A stretch of 64,000 nt of DNA, taken from NCBI GenBank assembly GCA_904419285.1, contig CAJFQZ010000015.1, positions 34,359 through 98,358 of the forward strand, read 5' to 3'. This DNA is from Lachnospiraceae bacterium UBA1818. GTDB taxonomy: Bacteria; Bacillota; Clostridia; Lachnospirales; Lachnospiraceae. Position numbers and translations under genes: made by a program. Positions 1-7,882 of the stretch are shown piece by piece. Each line of letters starts with the position of its first letter. The stretch's first letter is position 1. The notes beneath the pieces were generated by a model that was not told where the DNA came from, ran no database searches, and saw only the letters and a list, made by a program, of their open reading frames with translations.

Positions 1-103
1 CCGCCTGGAAGAACTGGAGCCGGGCTGGTTCATGGAGCTGAAGAACGGCTGCTTTGTCCCTTATCTGGACTACATTCAGAAGGATTTGGACTGCAGGGAT
101 TGA
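1..103 (+). CDS. C-terminal end of an unidentified protein (partial)
   Basis: An open frame enters from the left edge (codons from base 2) and stops with TGA at 101-103, leaving 33 residues that include EPGWFMELKNGCFVPYLDY. The composition looks like real protein (W, F, Y, C, charged residues), but I do not recognise the family from so short a tail. Its stop codon overlaps the -35 box of the his promoter, so it ends exactly where the his operon begins. It could be cotranscribed with the his genes or belong to a separate unit. Confidence 0.5.
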   Translation, partial: RLEELEPGWFMELKNGCFVPYLDYIQKDLDCRD

Positions 104-128
104 CAGAGCGGAGGAAAGTTCGTATAAT
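100..128 (+). promoter_or_regulatory. Sigma-A promoter of the his operon
   Basis: TTGACA at 100-105 and TATAAT at 123-128 are separated by 17 bases, a full consensus vegetative promoter. Transcription would start near 135, giving a leader of about 43 nt before hisZ. That leader is too short for a T-box or riboswitch, so no RNA-level control is visible here. The -35 box overlaps the stop codon of the preceding gene. Confidence 0.75.
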
Positions 129-177
129 GACAAAAGGTTTTAGCGTGTTAGCACGATAAAGTGAAAGGGGACTGCAA

Positions 178-1428
178 ATGGAACAGAAAATGCACACTCC
201 GGAGGGAGTTCGGGATATTTACAATAGAGAATGTGAGACAAAACTTGCCATCCAGAAGAAGCTGAGTACTGTGCTGCATCTGTACGGCTATCAGGATATA
301 CAGACACCGACGTTTGAATATGATGACGTGTTCCGCAAGGAGATCGGCTCTACGTCCACAAAAGAACTCTACCGTTTCTTTGACCGGGAGGGGAATATTC
401 TTACGCTCCGCCCGGATATTACGCCTTCCGTGGCGAGAGCGGCGGCAACGCTTTTTGAGACAGAGGATTTTCCGATCCGTCTCTGTTATGCGGGTAATAC
501 ATTTACCAACCATACGAGCTATCAGGGGAGACTGAAAGAGAATACTCAGCTTGGCGCTGAGCTGATCGGGCTGGATTCTATTGAGGCGGATGCCGAGATG
601 CTTGCCATGGTGGTGGACGGTCTGAAAAGGACAGGACTGAAGGAGTTCCAGGTCAATATCGGCCATGTGGACTTTATCCAGAGCCTCCTCGAGGCAACCG
701 GGCTTGAGGACGACGAGATGGACGAGATCCGCACGCTGATCAATAACCGGAATTATTTCGGCGTAGAAGAGATCCTGGACAACCGTTCGGTAAAAGAGAG
801 CGTGAAGGAAGCCTTCCACATCCTTCCCGAGCTGATGGGGGGACCGGAAATCCTGGAGAGTGCTGCGAGGATCGCCCCCAGTGCGGAGGCCAGACTTGCA
901 GTCACAAGGCTGCAGCAGATCTATAAGCTCCTGAGGCTGTACAAGGCAGAGGATCATGTCACCTTTGATCTGAGCATGAGCGGAAGCTACGGATATTATA
1001 CCGGGATCATTTTCCGCGCGTATACATACGGGACCGGGGACGCTGTGGTCAGGGGCGGACGGTATGACCATCTTCTGGAAAAATTCGGGAAGAGCACTCC
1101 GTCCATCGGATTCGCCATTATCATTGACGAGCTGATGAGCGCACTGAACCGACAGAAGATCAGTGTGCAGACGGCGAAGAGGAATCTCCTTGTGTACACG
1201 GAGGCAACAGAAAAATGGGCAGTCTCTCTGGCGCGAAGCTTCCGCGCCAAAGGGAAGAATATCGAGATGCTCAAACGGGAGCCGGAAGAGGAACGAGAAG
1301 TCTATGAGGCGTACGGAAAGCGTTCGTCCATTGCGGGCATACTGTATCTGAGGGATGACTTTAAAATAGAAATGGTGAATCTGCGGACCGGTGAGGAAAA
1401 GACAGTAGATGCCAGAAAGCACAGATAA
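178..1428 (+). CDS. hisZ: ATP phosphoribosyltransferase regulatory subunit HisZ
   Basis: HisZ is a histidyl-tRNA synthetase paralogue without charging activity. It binds the short form of HisG and is needed for the first step of histidine synthesis. The 416-residue protein shows the class II synthetase fold: motif 2 region LRPDITPSVAR at about 77-87, then GGRYDHLL and PSIGFAI near residues 300-320. ATG 178 follows GAAAGGGG at good spacing. It is slightly longer than many HisZ proteins and keeps a C-terminal alpha/beta segment after the synthetase-like core. It is the first gene of the operon, followed by short-form hisG 13 bases later, which supports HisZ over a true HisRS. Confidence 0.93.
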   Translation: MEQKMHTPEGVRDIYNRECETKLAIQKKLSTVLHLYGYQDIQTPTFEYDDVFRKEIGSTSTKELYRFFDREGNILTLRPDITPSVARAAATLFETEDFPIRLCYAGNTFTNHTSYQGRLKENTQLGAELIGLDSIEADAEMLAMVVDGLKRTGLKEFQVNIGHVDFIQSLLEATGLEDDEMDEIRTLINNRNYFGVEEILDNRSVKESVKEAFHILPELMGGPEILESAARIAPSAEARLAVTRLQQIYKLLRLYKAEDHVTFDLSMSGSYGYYTGIIFRAYTYGTGDAVVRGGRYDHLLEKFGKSTPSIGFAIIIDELMSALNRQKISVQTAKRNLLVYTEATEKWAVSLARSFRAKGKNIEMLKREPEEEREVYEAYGKRSSIAGILYLRDDFKIEMVNLRTGEEKTVDARKHR

Positions 1429-1441
1429 AGGAGCAGGACTT

Positions 1442-2086
1442 ATGAGATATTTGACATTTGCCCTCACAAAGGGGCGCCTTGCGAACAAGACCCTGGAGAT
1501 GCTTGAAAAGCTGGGGATCACCTGCGAGGAGATGAAAGATAAGAATTCAAGAAAACTGATCTTTGTCAACGAAGAACTGAAGCTGAAGTTCTTCCTTGCA
1601 AAGGGACCGGATGTGCCTACCTATGTGGAGTACGGCGCTGCGGATATCGGCGTTGTCGGTAAAGATACGATCATAGAGGAAGGCAGAAAAGTGCATGAAG
1701 TGCTGGATCTTGGATTTGGAAAATGCAGGATGTGCGTCTGCGGATATGCGGAGGCGGCGGAACTCCTGAAGCACCATGAGCTGATCCGTGTGGCGACGAA
1801 GTACCCGAATATCGCGAAAGACTATTTTTATAATAAAAAGCATCAGACTGTTGAGATCATCAAAATGCACGGTTCGATCGAACTTGCGCCGATCGTGGGG
1901 CTTTCAGAGGTCATCGTCGATATTGTGGAGACCGGCTCCACACTGAAGGAGAACGGTCTTGTCGTCCTTGAGGAAGTATGTCCGCTCTCTGCCCGCATGA
2001 TCGTAAATCCGGTCAGCATGAGGATGGAGAACGACAGGATCAAGGAACTGATCAACAATCTGAGAAGCCTGCTTAGGGAGGAATAG
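1442..2086 (+). CDS. hisG: ATP phosphoribosyltransferase catalytic subunit, short form
   Basis: HisG condenses ATP with PRPP to phosphoribosyl-ATP, the committed and usually feedback-inhibited step of histidine synthesis. From ATG 1442 the protein has 214 residues, the length of the short form that lacks the C-terminal ACT-like regulatory domain and depends on HisZ. It starts MRYLTFALTKGRL, the typical family opening, and contains the region ADIGVVGKDTI. An upstream in-frame ATG at 1409 lies inside hisZ. AAAGGAG at 1427-1433 sits correctly for 1442, so that start was chosen. Confidence 0.95.
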   Translation: MRYLTFALTKGRLANKTLEMLEKLGITCEEMKDKNSRKLIFVNEELKLKFFLAKGPDVPTYVEYGAADIGVVGKDTIIEEGRKVHEVLDLGFGKCRMCVCGYAEAAELLKHHELIRVATKYPNIAKDYFYNKKHQTVEIIKMHGSIELAPIVGLSEVIVDIVETGSTLKENGLVVLEEVCPLSARMIVNPVSMRMENDRIKELINNLRSLLREE

Positions 2087-2089
2087 AAA

Positions 2090-3388
2090 ATGCGTATTGA
2101 GAAACTTGACGAAAGCACAAAGAAGAATCTGCTGGAGGATCTGCTGAAACGCAGCCCCAACAGTTACGGAAAATATGAACAGAGCGTCAAAGAGATCCTT
2201 GACGATGTCAGAGAGAAAAAAGACCGGGCGCTGTTCGACTATACAGAGAAGTTTGACGGAGTCCGGCTGGATGGCTCCAGTATCCAGGTGACAGAGGAGG
2301 AGATCAGGGAAGCGTACGGAGAAGTTGGAGAGGAGCTTCTGGGGATCATCCGCCGCGCGCTTGAGAATATCCGGTCGTATCACGCCAAACAGATGCAGTA
2401 CAGCTGGTTCGACAGCAGACCGGACGGCACGATCCTGGGACAGAAGGTGACGGCACTCCAGCGGGTGGGTGTTTATGTGCCGGGCGGAAAGGCTGCCTAT
2501 CCTTCCTCCGTGCTGATGAATATCATGCCCGCCAAGGTTGCCGGCGTGGACGAGATCATTATGGTCACACCGCCGGGGAGAGACGGGAAAGTAACGCCGA
2601 CCACCCTGGTCGCGGCAAAGGAAGCCGGCGCGGACCGGATCTACAAGGTTGGCGGCGCGCAGGCGATCGGCGCCCTTGCGTACGGAACGGAAAGCATACC
2701 GAAGGTGGACAAGATCGTGGGACCCGGAAATATTTATGTGGCACTGGCGAAAAAGGCAGTGTACGGACATGTGAGCATTGACTCCATCGCAGGTCCCAGT
2801 GAGATCCTAGTCCTTGCGGATGAGACTGCAAATCCAAGGTATGTGGCTGCTGACCTGCTGTCCCAGGCGGAGCACGACGAACTTGCGAGCGCGATCCTCG
2901 TCACGACGAGCATGGAACTGGCGGAGAAGGTTTCCGCGCAGACTGAGGTGTTTATCAAAGAGCTTTCCAGAGGAGAGATCATCCGGAAGTCTCTGGACAA
3001 CTATGGACATATCCTTGTTGCAGACACGCTGGCGGATGCTATCGACGCTGTAAATGAGATCGCGTCGGAACATATGGAGATCATGACGGCGAATCCTTTT
3101 GAGGTAATGACAAAGATCCGAAATGCCGGGGCAATCTTCATCGGTGAATATTCCAGTGAGCCGCTGGGAGATTATTTCGCGGGACCTAACCATGTCCTGC
3201 CGACAAACGGAACCGCAAAGTTCTTCTCACCGCTGTCAGTGGATGACTTCATCAAGAAGTCCAGCATCATTTCCTATTCAAGGGACGCGCTGGAGAAGAT
3301 CCATACAGACATTGAGAAGTTCGCTGAGGCGGAGCACCTGACAGCTCATGCAAATTCGATCAAAGTCCGTTTTGACGGGAAAGAATAA
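2090..3388 (+). CDS. hisD: Histidinol dehydrogenase
   Basis: HisD oxidises L-histidinol to L-histidine in two NAD-dependent steps using a bound zinc. The 432-residue protein is full length. Hallmarks visible are GVYVPGGKAAYPSSVLMN, GPGNIYVALAK, the zinc-ligand region SQAEHDE, the catalytic pair in SEHMEI, GPNHVLPT and the C-terminal zinc histidine in LTAHANSIKVR. It starts 3 bases after the hisG stop, with AGGGAGGAA upstream of ATG 2090, so it is translationally close to hisG in one operon. Confidence 0.96.
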   Translation: MRIEKLDESTKKNLLEDLLKRSPNSYGKYEQSVKEILDDVREKKDRALFDYTEKFDGVRLDGSSIQVTEEEIREAYGEVGEELLGIIRRALENIRSYHAKQMQYSWFDSRPDGTILGQKVTALQRVGVYVPGGKAAYPSSVLMNIMPAKVAGVDEIIMVTPPGRDGKVTPTTLVAAKEAGADRIYKVGGAQAIGALAYGTESIPKVDKIVGPGNIYVALAKKAVYGHVSIDSIAGPSEILVLADETANPRYVAADLLSQAEHDELASAILVTTSMELAEKVSAQTEVFIKELSRGEIIRKSLDNYGHILVADTLADAIDAVNEIASEHMEIMTANPFEVMTKIRNAGAIFIGEYSSEPLGDYFAGPNHVLPTNGTAKFFSPLSVDDFIKKSSIISYSRDALEKIHTDIEKFAEAEHLTAHANSIKVRFDGKE

Positions 3389-3412
3389 GCCGACGGTCAA
3401 TAAGATAAACAG

Positions 3413-3432
3413 CCGGATCGCACCTGATCCGG
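3413..3432 (+). other. Small hairpin between hisD and hisB
   Basis: The 117-base gap between hisD and hisB holds a 7-bp perfect inverted repeat, CCGGATC (3413-3419) and GATCCGG (3426-3432), with a 6-base loop. No T-run follows, so it is not a normal terminator. It may be an mRNA-processing or stability element within the operon. Nothing else of note is in the gap apart from the hisB ribosome binding site GGAGGAGC. Confidence 0.3.
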
Positions 3433-3505
3433 AAAGAGAAACGGCATTCCGGAAAAGGACGGAGTTTTCAGAAAAAAATAATACTACAGAGCGGAGGAGC
3501 GCTAG

Positions 3506-4096
3506 ATGAGAGCACGCATCGGAAAATGTACAAGAAAAACAAAAGAGACAGAGATCGATCTCGCGATCAGGCTGGACGGACAGGGGAAGAACAGGATCGA
3601 TACCGGAATCCCTTTTTTCGACCATATGCTGGACGGCTTTGCCCGTCACGGCCTGTTTGACCTGGAAGTAAGTGTTAAGGGAGATCTGGAGGTGGACTGC
3701 CATCACACGATCGAGGATACCGGGATCGTGCTGGGCACGGCGATCGCAGAGGCGCTCGGAGACAAGACGGGAATCCGAAGATACGGATATTTTATTCTGC
3801 CCATGGATGAAACCCTTGCCCTGAGTGCAGTGGATCTCTCGGGAAGGCCTTACCTGAATTTCCAGGCAGAATTTACCGTGCCGAGTCTGGGAGGGATGGA
3901 TACGGAGATGGTACGGGAATTTTTCTATGCAGTGTCCTACAGCGCGTCCATGAACCTGCATCTCAAGATCCTGGATGGCGGCAATAACCACCATATGGCG
4001 GAAGCGATGTTCAAGGCGTTCGGCAAGGCGCTTGATATGGCGGTGTCGGCGGAGCCGAGGATCAAGGGAGTATGGTCTACAAAAGGCAGTTTATAA
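3506..4096 (+). CDS. hisB: Imidazoleglycerol-phosphate dehydratase
   Basis: HisB dehydrates imidazole glycerol phosphate to imidazole acetol phosphate at a di-manganese centre. At 196 residues this is the monofunctional dehydratase without the phosphatase half found in enterobacteria. Signature repeats are visible: DHMLDGFARHG, DCHHTIEDTGIVLG and NNHHMAEAMFKAFGKAL, carrying the metal-binding histidines. ATG 3506 follows GCGGAGGAGCG. Histidinol-phosphatase, aminotransferase and the HisH/HisF pair are not in this operon. Confidence 0.95.
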   Translation: MRARIGKCTRKTKETEIDLAIRLDGQGKNRIDTGIPFFDHMLDGFARHGLFDLEVSVKGDLEVDCHHTIEDTGIVLGTAIAEALGDKTGIRRYGYFILPMDETLALSAVDLSGRPYLNFQAEFTVPSLGGMDTEMVREFFYAVSYSASMNLHLKILDGGNNHHMAEAMFKAFGKALDMAVSAEPRIKGVWSTKGSL

Positions 4097-4111
4097 AGGA
4101 GAAGGTACTAC

Positions 4112-5395
4112 ATGAGTTATAAAAGATTAACCCCCTGTATCTTTATCAGGGGAGGAAAAGCAGTAAAATGGTTCGACGACAGGACTGTGGTCTCGGATGA
4201 TGTGATCGAGCTGGCGAAACAGTACAGTGAGAAGGGAGCGGACGAACTGATCGTTTTTGACCTTTCTGATTCCGACGAAGAGCACGATGAGTCGATCGAC
4301 CTGATCAAGAAAATACACCGTGTCATCAGTATCCCGATGATCGCAGGGGGAAATATACGAAGGACAGAGGATGTGAAAAAGATCCTCTATGCAGGCGCAA
4401 AGCGGGCTGTACTGAACTTCTCAAAGCGGCTGTCCATCGATCTGATCGAGGAAGTGGCGAAGCGGTTCGGAAAAGAGCGCATAGCGGTGTCCCTCAATGA
4501 TTTTGACACTCTGTTCAAGCAGCAGCATCTGATCGAGGAATACAGCACGGAGATCGTGTTCATGCACCGCCTGGACCTGAACTCTGTCATGAACATGACA
4601 AAGCTTCCTTGCGTTGTCCTCACAGATACAATGAAGGAGAGCGAGATACTCCGGATCCTGAAATGTGACGGCGTGAAAGGCGTATCCGGAATGTTCGTGA
4701 GCCGGACTGATATGGACTTCAATGCGTTCAAGGATGTCTGCATGGAGAATAGGATCCAGATGACTTCTTTTGAGAGCCTGATGGATTTCAGTGAATTCAA
4801 GCTGAATTCTGACGGGCTGATCCCGGTCATCGTGCAGGACTACAAGACAAACGAAGTGCTGATGATGGCCTACATGAACGAGGAGGCGTTTGACCATACG
4901 GTCAAGACAGGACGAATGACATATTACAGCCGGAGCCGTCAGTGCCAGTGGGTGAAAGGCGAGACTTCCGGACATTTCCAGTATGTAAAATCCATTGCCG
5001 CGGACTGCGACAAGGATACACTCCTTGCCAAAGTAGAGCAGGTAGGCGCGGCATGCCATACAGGAAATCGTTCCTGCTTCTATACAACGATCGTGGGTTC
5101 GGATTATGACAGCAAGAATCCGCTTCAGGTATTCGATGAGGTCTACGATACGATCGTTGACCGCAGAGAGCATCCGAAGGAAGGCTCCTATACAAACTAT
5201 CTGTTCGAGAAGGGAATCGACAAGATCCTGAAAAAGGTAGGAGAAGAGGCGACAGAGATCGTGATCGCAGCAAAGAACCCGAATCCGGAGGAAGTAAAAT
5301 ATGAGATCTGTGACTTCCTCTACCATGCGATGGTGCTCATGGTGGAACGGGGCGTGACCTGGGAAGACATTACGAAGGAGCTGGCGGACCGCTAG
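4112..5395 (+). CDS. hisIE: HisF-like / phosphoribosyl-AMP cyclohydrolase / phosphoribosyl-ATP pyrophosphatase fusion
   Basis: The 427-residue protein has three parts. Residues 1 to about 220 resemble the HisF/HisA barrel. About 230-330 are HisI (cyclohydrolase, metal site in [15 protein letters not shown] and [13 protein letters not shown]). About 340-427 are HisE (pyrophosphohydrolase, [16 protein letters not shown]). HisI and HisE perform steps 2 and 3 of the pathway. The barrel part looks degenerate: HisF's first catalytic Asp in PCLDV is Phe here (PCIFI), and the phosphate-binding SGGAG region is replaced by LTDTMKES. I infer it is structural or regulatory, not a working cyclase. It starts 15 bases after hisB and is the last gene before a strong terminator. 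Confidence 0.9.
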   Translation: MSYKRLTPCIFIRGGKAVKWFDDRTVVSDDVIELAKQYSEKGADELIVFDLSDSDEEHDESIDLIKKIHRVISIPMIAGGNIRRTEDVKKILYAGAKRAVLNFSKRLSIDLIEEVAKRFGKERIAVSLNDFDTLFKQQHLIEEYSTEIVFMHRLDLNSVMNMTKLPCVVLTDTMKESEILRILKCDGVKGVSGMFVSRTDMDFNAFKDVCMENRIQMTSFESLMDFSEFKLNSDGLIPVIVQDYKTNEVLMMAYMNEEAFDHTVKTGRMTYYSRSRQCQWVKGETSGHFQYVKSIAADCDKDTLLAKVEQVGAACHTGNRSCFYTTIVGSDYDSKNPLQVFDEVYDTIVDRREHPKEGSYTNYLFEKGIDKILKKVGEEATEIVIAAKNPNPEEVKYEICDFLYHAMVLMVERGVTWEDITKELADR

Positions 5396-5421
5396 TATCC
5401 TGAGAAGCTGGCGGAATACGG

Positions 5422-5499
5422 AAAACAGCCGGAAGGAAATAGTGCATACAGGGACCTGATTGTTTCCTGTTCTGCACGGTATTTCCTTCCGGCTGTTTT
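5422..5499. terminator. Bidirectional terminator between his and hyp operons
   Basis: Arms 5422-5441 and 5480-5499 form a perfect 20-bp inverted repeat with a 38-base loop, bounded by A-tracts on the left and T-tracts on the right. It lies between the convergent stops of hisIE (5395) and hypE (5543), and can serve both strands. Confidence 0.85.
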
Positions 5500-5542
5500 A
5501 ACGTTTGACCTCGTCCATGCCTGATGGCGGAAGTGCCTGATC

Positions 5543-6562
5543 CTAACAGATCCGGGGAAGCTGCATCCCGCTCAGTTTGGAGAGGATCCTGGTCCCGCCG
5601 ATGGGAGTCCTGAGCAGGACTCTGCCGGGAAGATCCTCGGTTACAGTGCCGATCCGGGCAGCATGTTCTCCCCCGGGGACAGAACGCATGGCAGAGAGAA
5701 GCCTGTCCGCGGCCTCCGGCGCACAGACGGCCAGCATCCTTCCCTCGCAGGCGCAGTAGAGCGGATCCAGTCCGAGGATATCGCAGGCCGCTTCCACCTC
5801 AGGATCTATGGGGACTGCTGTCTGCTCCAGCTCAATGGAGAACGGCATGCCCTCCGTAAATTCGTTCAGTGTGGTGGCGATCCCTCCACGGGTGGGATCT
5901 CTGAGGATCCTCACAGCCTCCGAAATGGCGGGATCAAGGACGGCTGAGGCAGTCCTTAAGAGAGACTGGCAGTCGGAGCGCAGCGGACTGTCTTCCCGGA
6001 GAAGACCGGCGCGCTCCATCATCACAGCGGCTCCGTGCCTGCCTGCAGTGCCGCTGATCAGGACTGCATCCCCGGGGCGGATCCCGGAGCGGCCGGGAAG
6101 AGCGGCCCGGCGGAAGCCGATGCCTGCTGTGTTGATATAGATCCCATCGCCTTTTCCTGATTCTACTACCTTCGTATCTCCGGTGACGATCGAGACGCCG
6201 GAACCGGCGGCTTCCTCAGCGATGGACATGATGATCTCCTTGAGATCGGAAATCAGAAATCCTTCTTCAAGGATAAAGGAAAGGCTCAGATATTTTGGAG
6301 TTCCTCCCGCCATACAAAGATCGTTGACCGTGCCGCAGACAGAAAGTTTCCCGATATCGCCGCCGGGGAAACGCCAGGGAGATACCACGAAGCTGTCTGT
6401 AGAAAATACAAGAGTGTCCGCTCCCTGCAGAACGGCCCCGTCCCCCAGCTGGGCAAGCGCCGGATTGTCAAGCGCAGGAAGGAGCAGCGACTCGATCAAT
6501 TCTGATGTCTTGAGCCCTCCACTTCCATAATCCAGTGTAATTCGTTCATCCATATTGCTCAA
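5543..6562 (-). CDS. hypE: Carbamoyl dehydratase HypE (hydrogenase maturation)
   Basis: HypE receives a carbamoyl group from HypF on its C-terminal cysteine and dehydrates it with ATP to a thiocyanate, the source of the cyanide ligands of the [NiFe] site. The 339-residue protein starts with DYGSGG and ends in PRIC, the invariant C-terminus whose Cys carries the group. The PurM-like ATPase regions (GDTKVV, DPTRGGIAT) are visible. It is the last gene of the leftward hypA-B-F-C-D-E operon, 8 bases after hypD. Confidence 0.95.
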   Translation of the reverse strand: MSNMDERITLDYGSGGLKTSELIESLLLPALDNPALAQLGDGAVLQGADTLVFSTDSFVVSPWRFPGGDIGKLSVCGTVNDLCMAGGTPKYLSLSFILEEGFLISDLKEIIMSIAEEAAGSGVSIVTGDTKVVESGKGDGIYINTAGIGFRRAALPGRSGIRPGDAVLISGTAGRHGAAVMMERAGLLREDSPLRSDCQSLLRTASAVLDPAISEAVRILRDPTRGGIATTLNEFTEGMPFSIELEQTAVPIDPEVEAACDILGLDPLYCACEGRMLAVCAPEAADRLLSAMRSVPGGEHAARIGTVTEDLPGRVLLRTPIGGTRILSKLSGMQLPRIC

Positions 6563-6570
6563 ACCTCCTG

Positions 6571-7674
6571 TTATGATGGATCATATTCATACTGATATGC
6601 TGCAGCGCACGCTCCTTCACCGGACACCATGCATGGACCGACCGGATTCTCAGGCGAACAGATCCTGCCGAAGAGAGGACAGCCGGAGGGAGCCTGAACT
6701 CCACGGATAACCTGGGCGCAGCGGCATCCTGGAATCTCTTTTTCCGGTGCCGGACAGAGGGAGAATTTTTTCCATGCATCCCATGGAGCATATTTCTCCC
6801 GCAGTATATAGCCGCTCTCCTTGATCCGGCCGAGTCCCCGCCAGTCAGCAGAGGAAACAGTGAATACCTGTTCCATCAGACGGAGGGCAGAAACATTGCC
6901 CTCTGCATGCACCAGGCGGGTGTATTCGTTCTTCAGGGCGGGGCGTCTGTCCCTGACCATCCGGACAAGCTCCAGGATGGAGCCGAGCAGATCTGCGGGC
7001 TCAAAGCCGCTCACGACGCCCGGGAGACCGTAATCCCGGGGAAGAAAAGCAAATGCATCTGAACCGGTGACCGCAGCAACATGACCGGGACATAAAAATC
7101 CGTCCACAGCAAAATCGGGTGACTCGATGAGGGAGCGCAGGGCAGGTTCGGTTCTTTTCAGAAGGCAGAGAACGGAAAAGTTCTTTACGCGGCGCTCAGC
7201 TGCCTCCAGGATGCAGGCAGCAGTCCCGGGGGCCGTGGTCTCGAATCCGACTCCCAAAAAGACTATTTCCAGCTCAGGATGTGCTTCTGCAAGATGCACT
7301 GCATCCACCGGAGAGTAGACCGACTCCACCAGAGCCCCCTGTGCCCGGCGGCTCAGAAGGCTGTCTCCCTGCCTGGAACCCGGGACCCGGAGCAGATCTC
7401 CATAACTGGCGATCAGGACGCCGGGGCGCTGTGCCAGTTCAAGGATCATGTCGATCATGCCCGCAGGAGTCACGCAGACCGGACATCCTGGGCCGGAGAG
7501 AAGACGGACTGACGCCGGCAGGACACTGCGGATCCCGCTGCGGGCGATCGCCATTGTATGGGTGCCGCAGATCTCCATCAGGCGGATCTGGCCGGAACCG
7601 TCTGAACAGTGTTCGATCTTTCTGAGGATTTCAGCCGCATCCTTTGGATTTTTGAATAAGTTTTCATAAAGCAT
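6571..7674 (-). CDS. hypD: Hydrogenase formation protein HypD
   Basis: HypD is an iron-sulfur scaffold that, with HypC, assembles the Fe(CN)2CO unit. The protein has 367 residues from ATG 7674. Family motifs are present: CGTHTMAI, GPGCPVCVTP, CPGHVAAVTG and the C-terminal cysteine cluster GCRCAQVIRG...CPLFGRIC. The frame is open further upstream to 7779, but that part overlaps hypC and is not HypD-like. The chosen start overlaps the 3' end of hypC by 11 bases, typical of tightly coupled hyp genes. Confidence 0.94.
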   Translation of the reverse strand: MLYENLFKNPKDAAEILRKIEHCSDGSGQIRLMEICGTHTMAIARSGIRSVLPASVRLLSGPGCPVCVTPAGMIDMILELAQRPGVLIASYGDLLRVPGSRQGDSLLSRRAQGALVESVYSPVDAVHLAEAHPELEIVFLGVGFETTAPGTAACILEAAERRVKNFSVLCLLKRTEPALRSLIESPDFAVDGFLCPGHVAAVTGSDAFAFLPRDYGLPGVVSGFEPADLLGSILELVRMVRDRRPALKNEYTRLVHAEGNVSALRLMEQVFTVSSADWRGLGRIKESGYILREKYAPWDAWKKFSLCPAPEKEIPGCRCAQVIRGVQAPSGCPLFGRICSPENPVGPCMVSGEGACAAAYQYEYDPS

Positions 7675-7882
7675 CTTTGATCTCCTCCAGAAGCTGCAGA
7701 TTCTCCAGCGCTTCTTTTTCCGACATTTTTTCGATGGCGAATCCGGCATGTACCATGACATATTCGCCGGGGGCCGCATCCTGTATGAAATCGATCCGGA
7801 CAGACTGAGTCAGCCCGCCGGCCTCGCAGTCTGCGGTTTTTCCATTGATCTGTTTAATCTTCATTGGCATTGCTAAACACAT
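7664..7882 (-). CDS. hypC: HypC/HybG/HupF family hydrogenase chaperone
   Basis: This small chaperone (72 residues) carries the iron centre with HypD and delivers it to the hydrogenase large-subunit precursor. It begins MCLAMPMKI, where Cys2, exposed after Met removal, is the functional residue. The EYVMVHAGFAIEKM region is the second family signature. It overlaps hypF by 29 bases and hypD by 11, so it is embedded in the operon. Here its client is most likely EchE across the divergent promoter region. Confidence 0.94.
   Translation of the reverse strand: MCLAMPMKIKQINGKTADCEAGGLTQSVRIDFIQDAAPGEYVMVHAGFAIEKMSEKEALENLQLLEEIKDAL

Noticed and set aside
104-177. T-box or attenuator ahead of hisZ
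   Set aside because: The leader is only about 43 nt from the predicted start, with no T-box sequence and no terminator hairpin.
148-1569. Long antisense open frame (473 codons) opposite hisZ
   Set aside because: It lies wholly against a clear hisZ and hisG, has no ribosome binding site, and its sequence has no family character. Long antisense frames are expected at this GC content.
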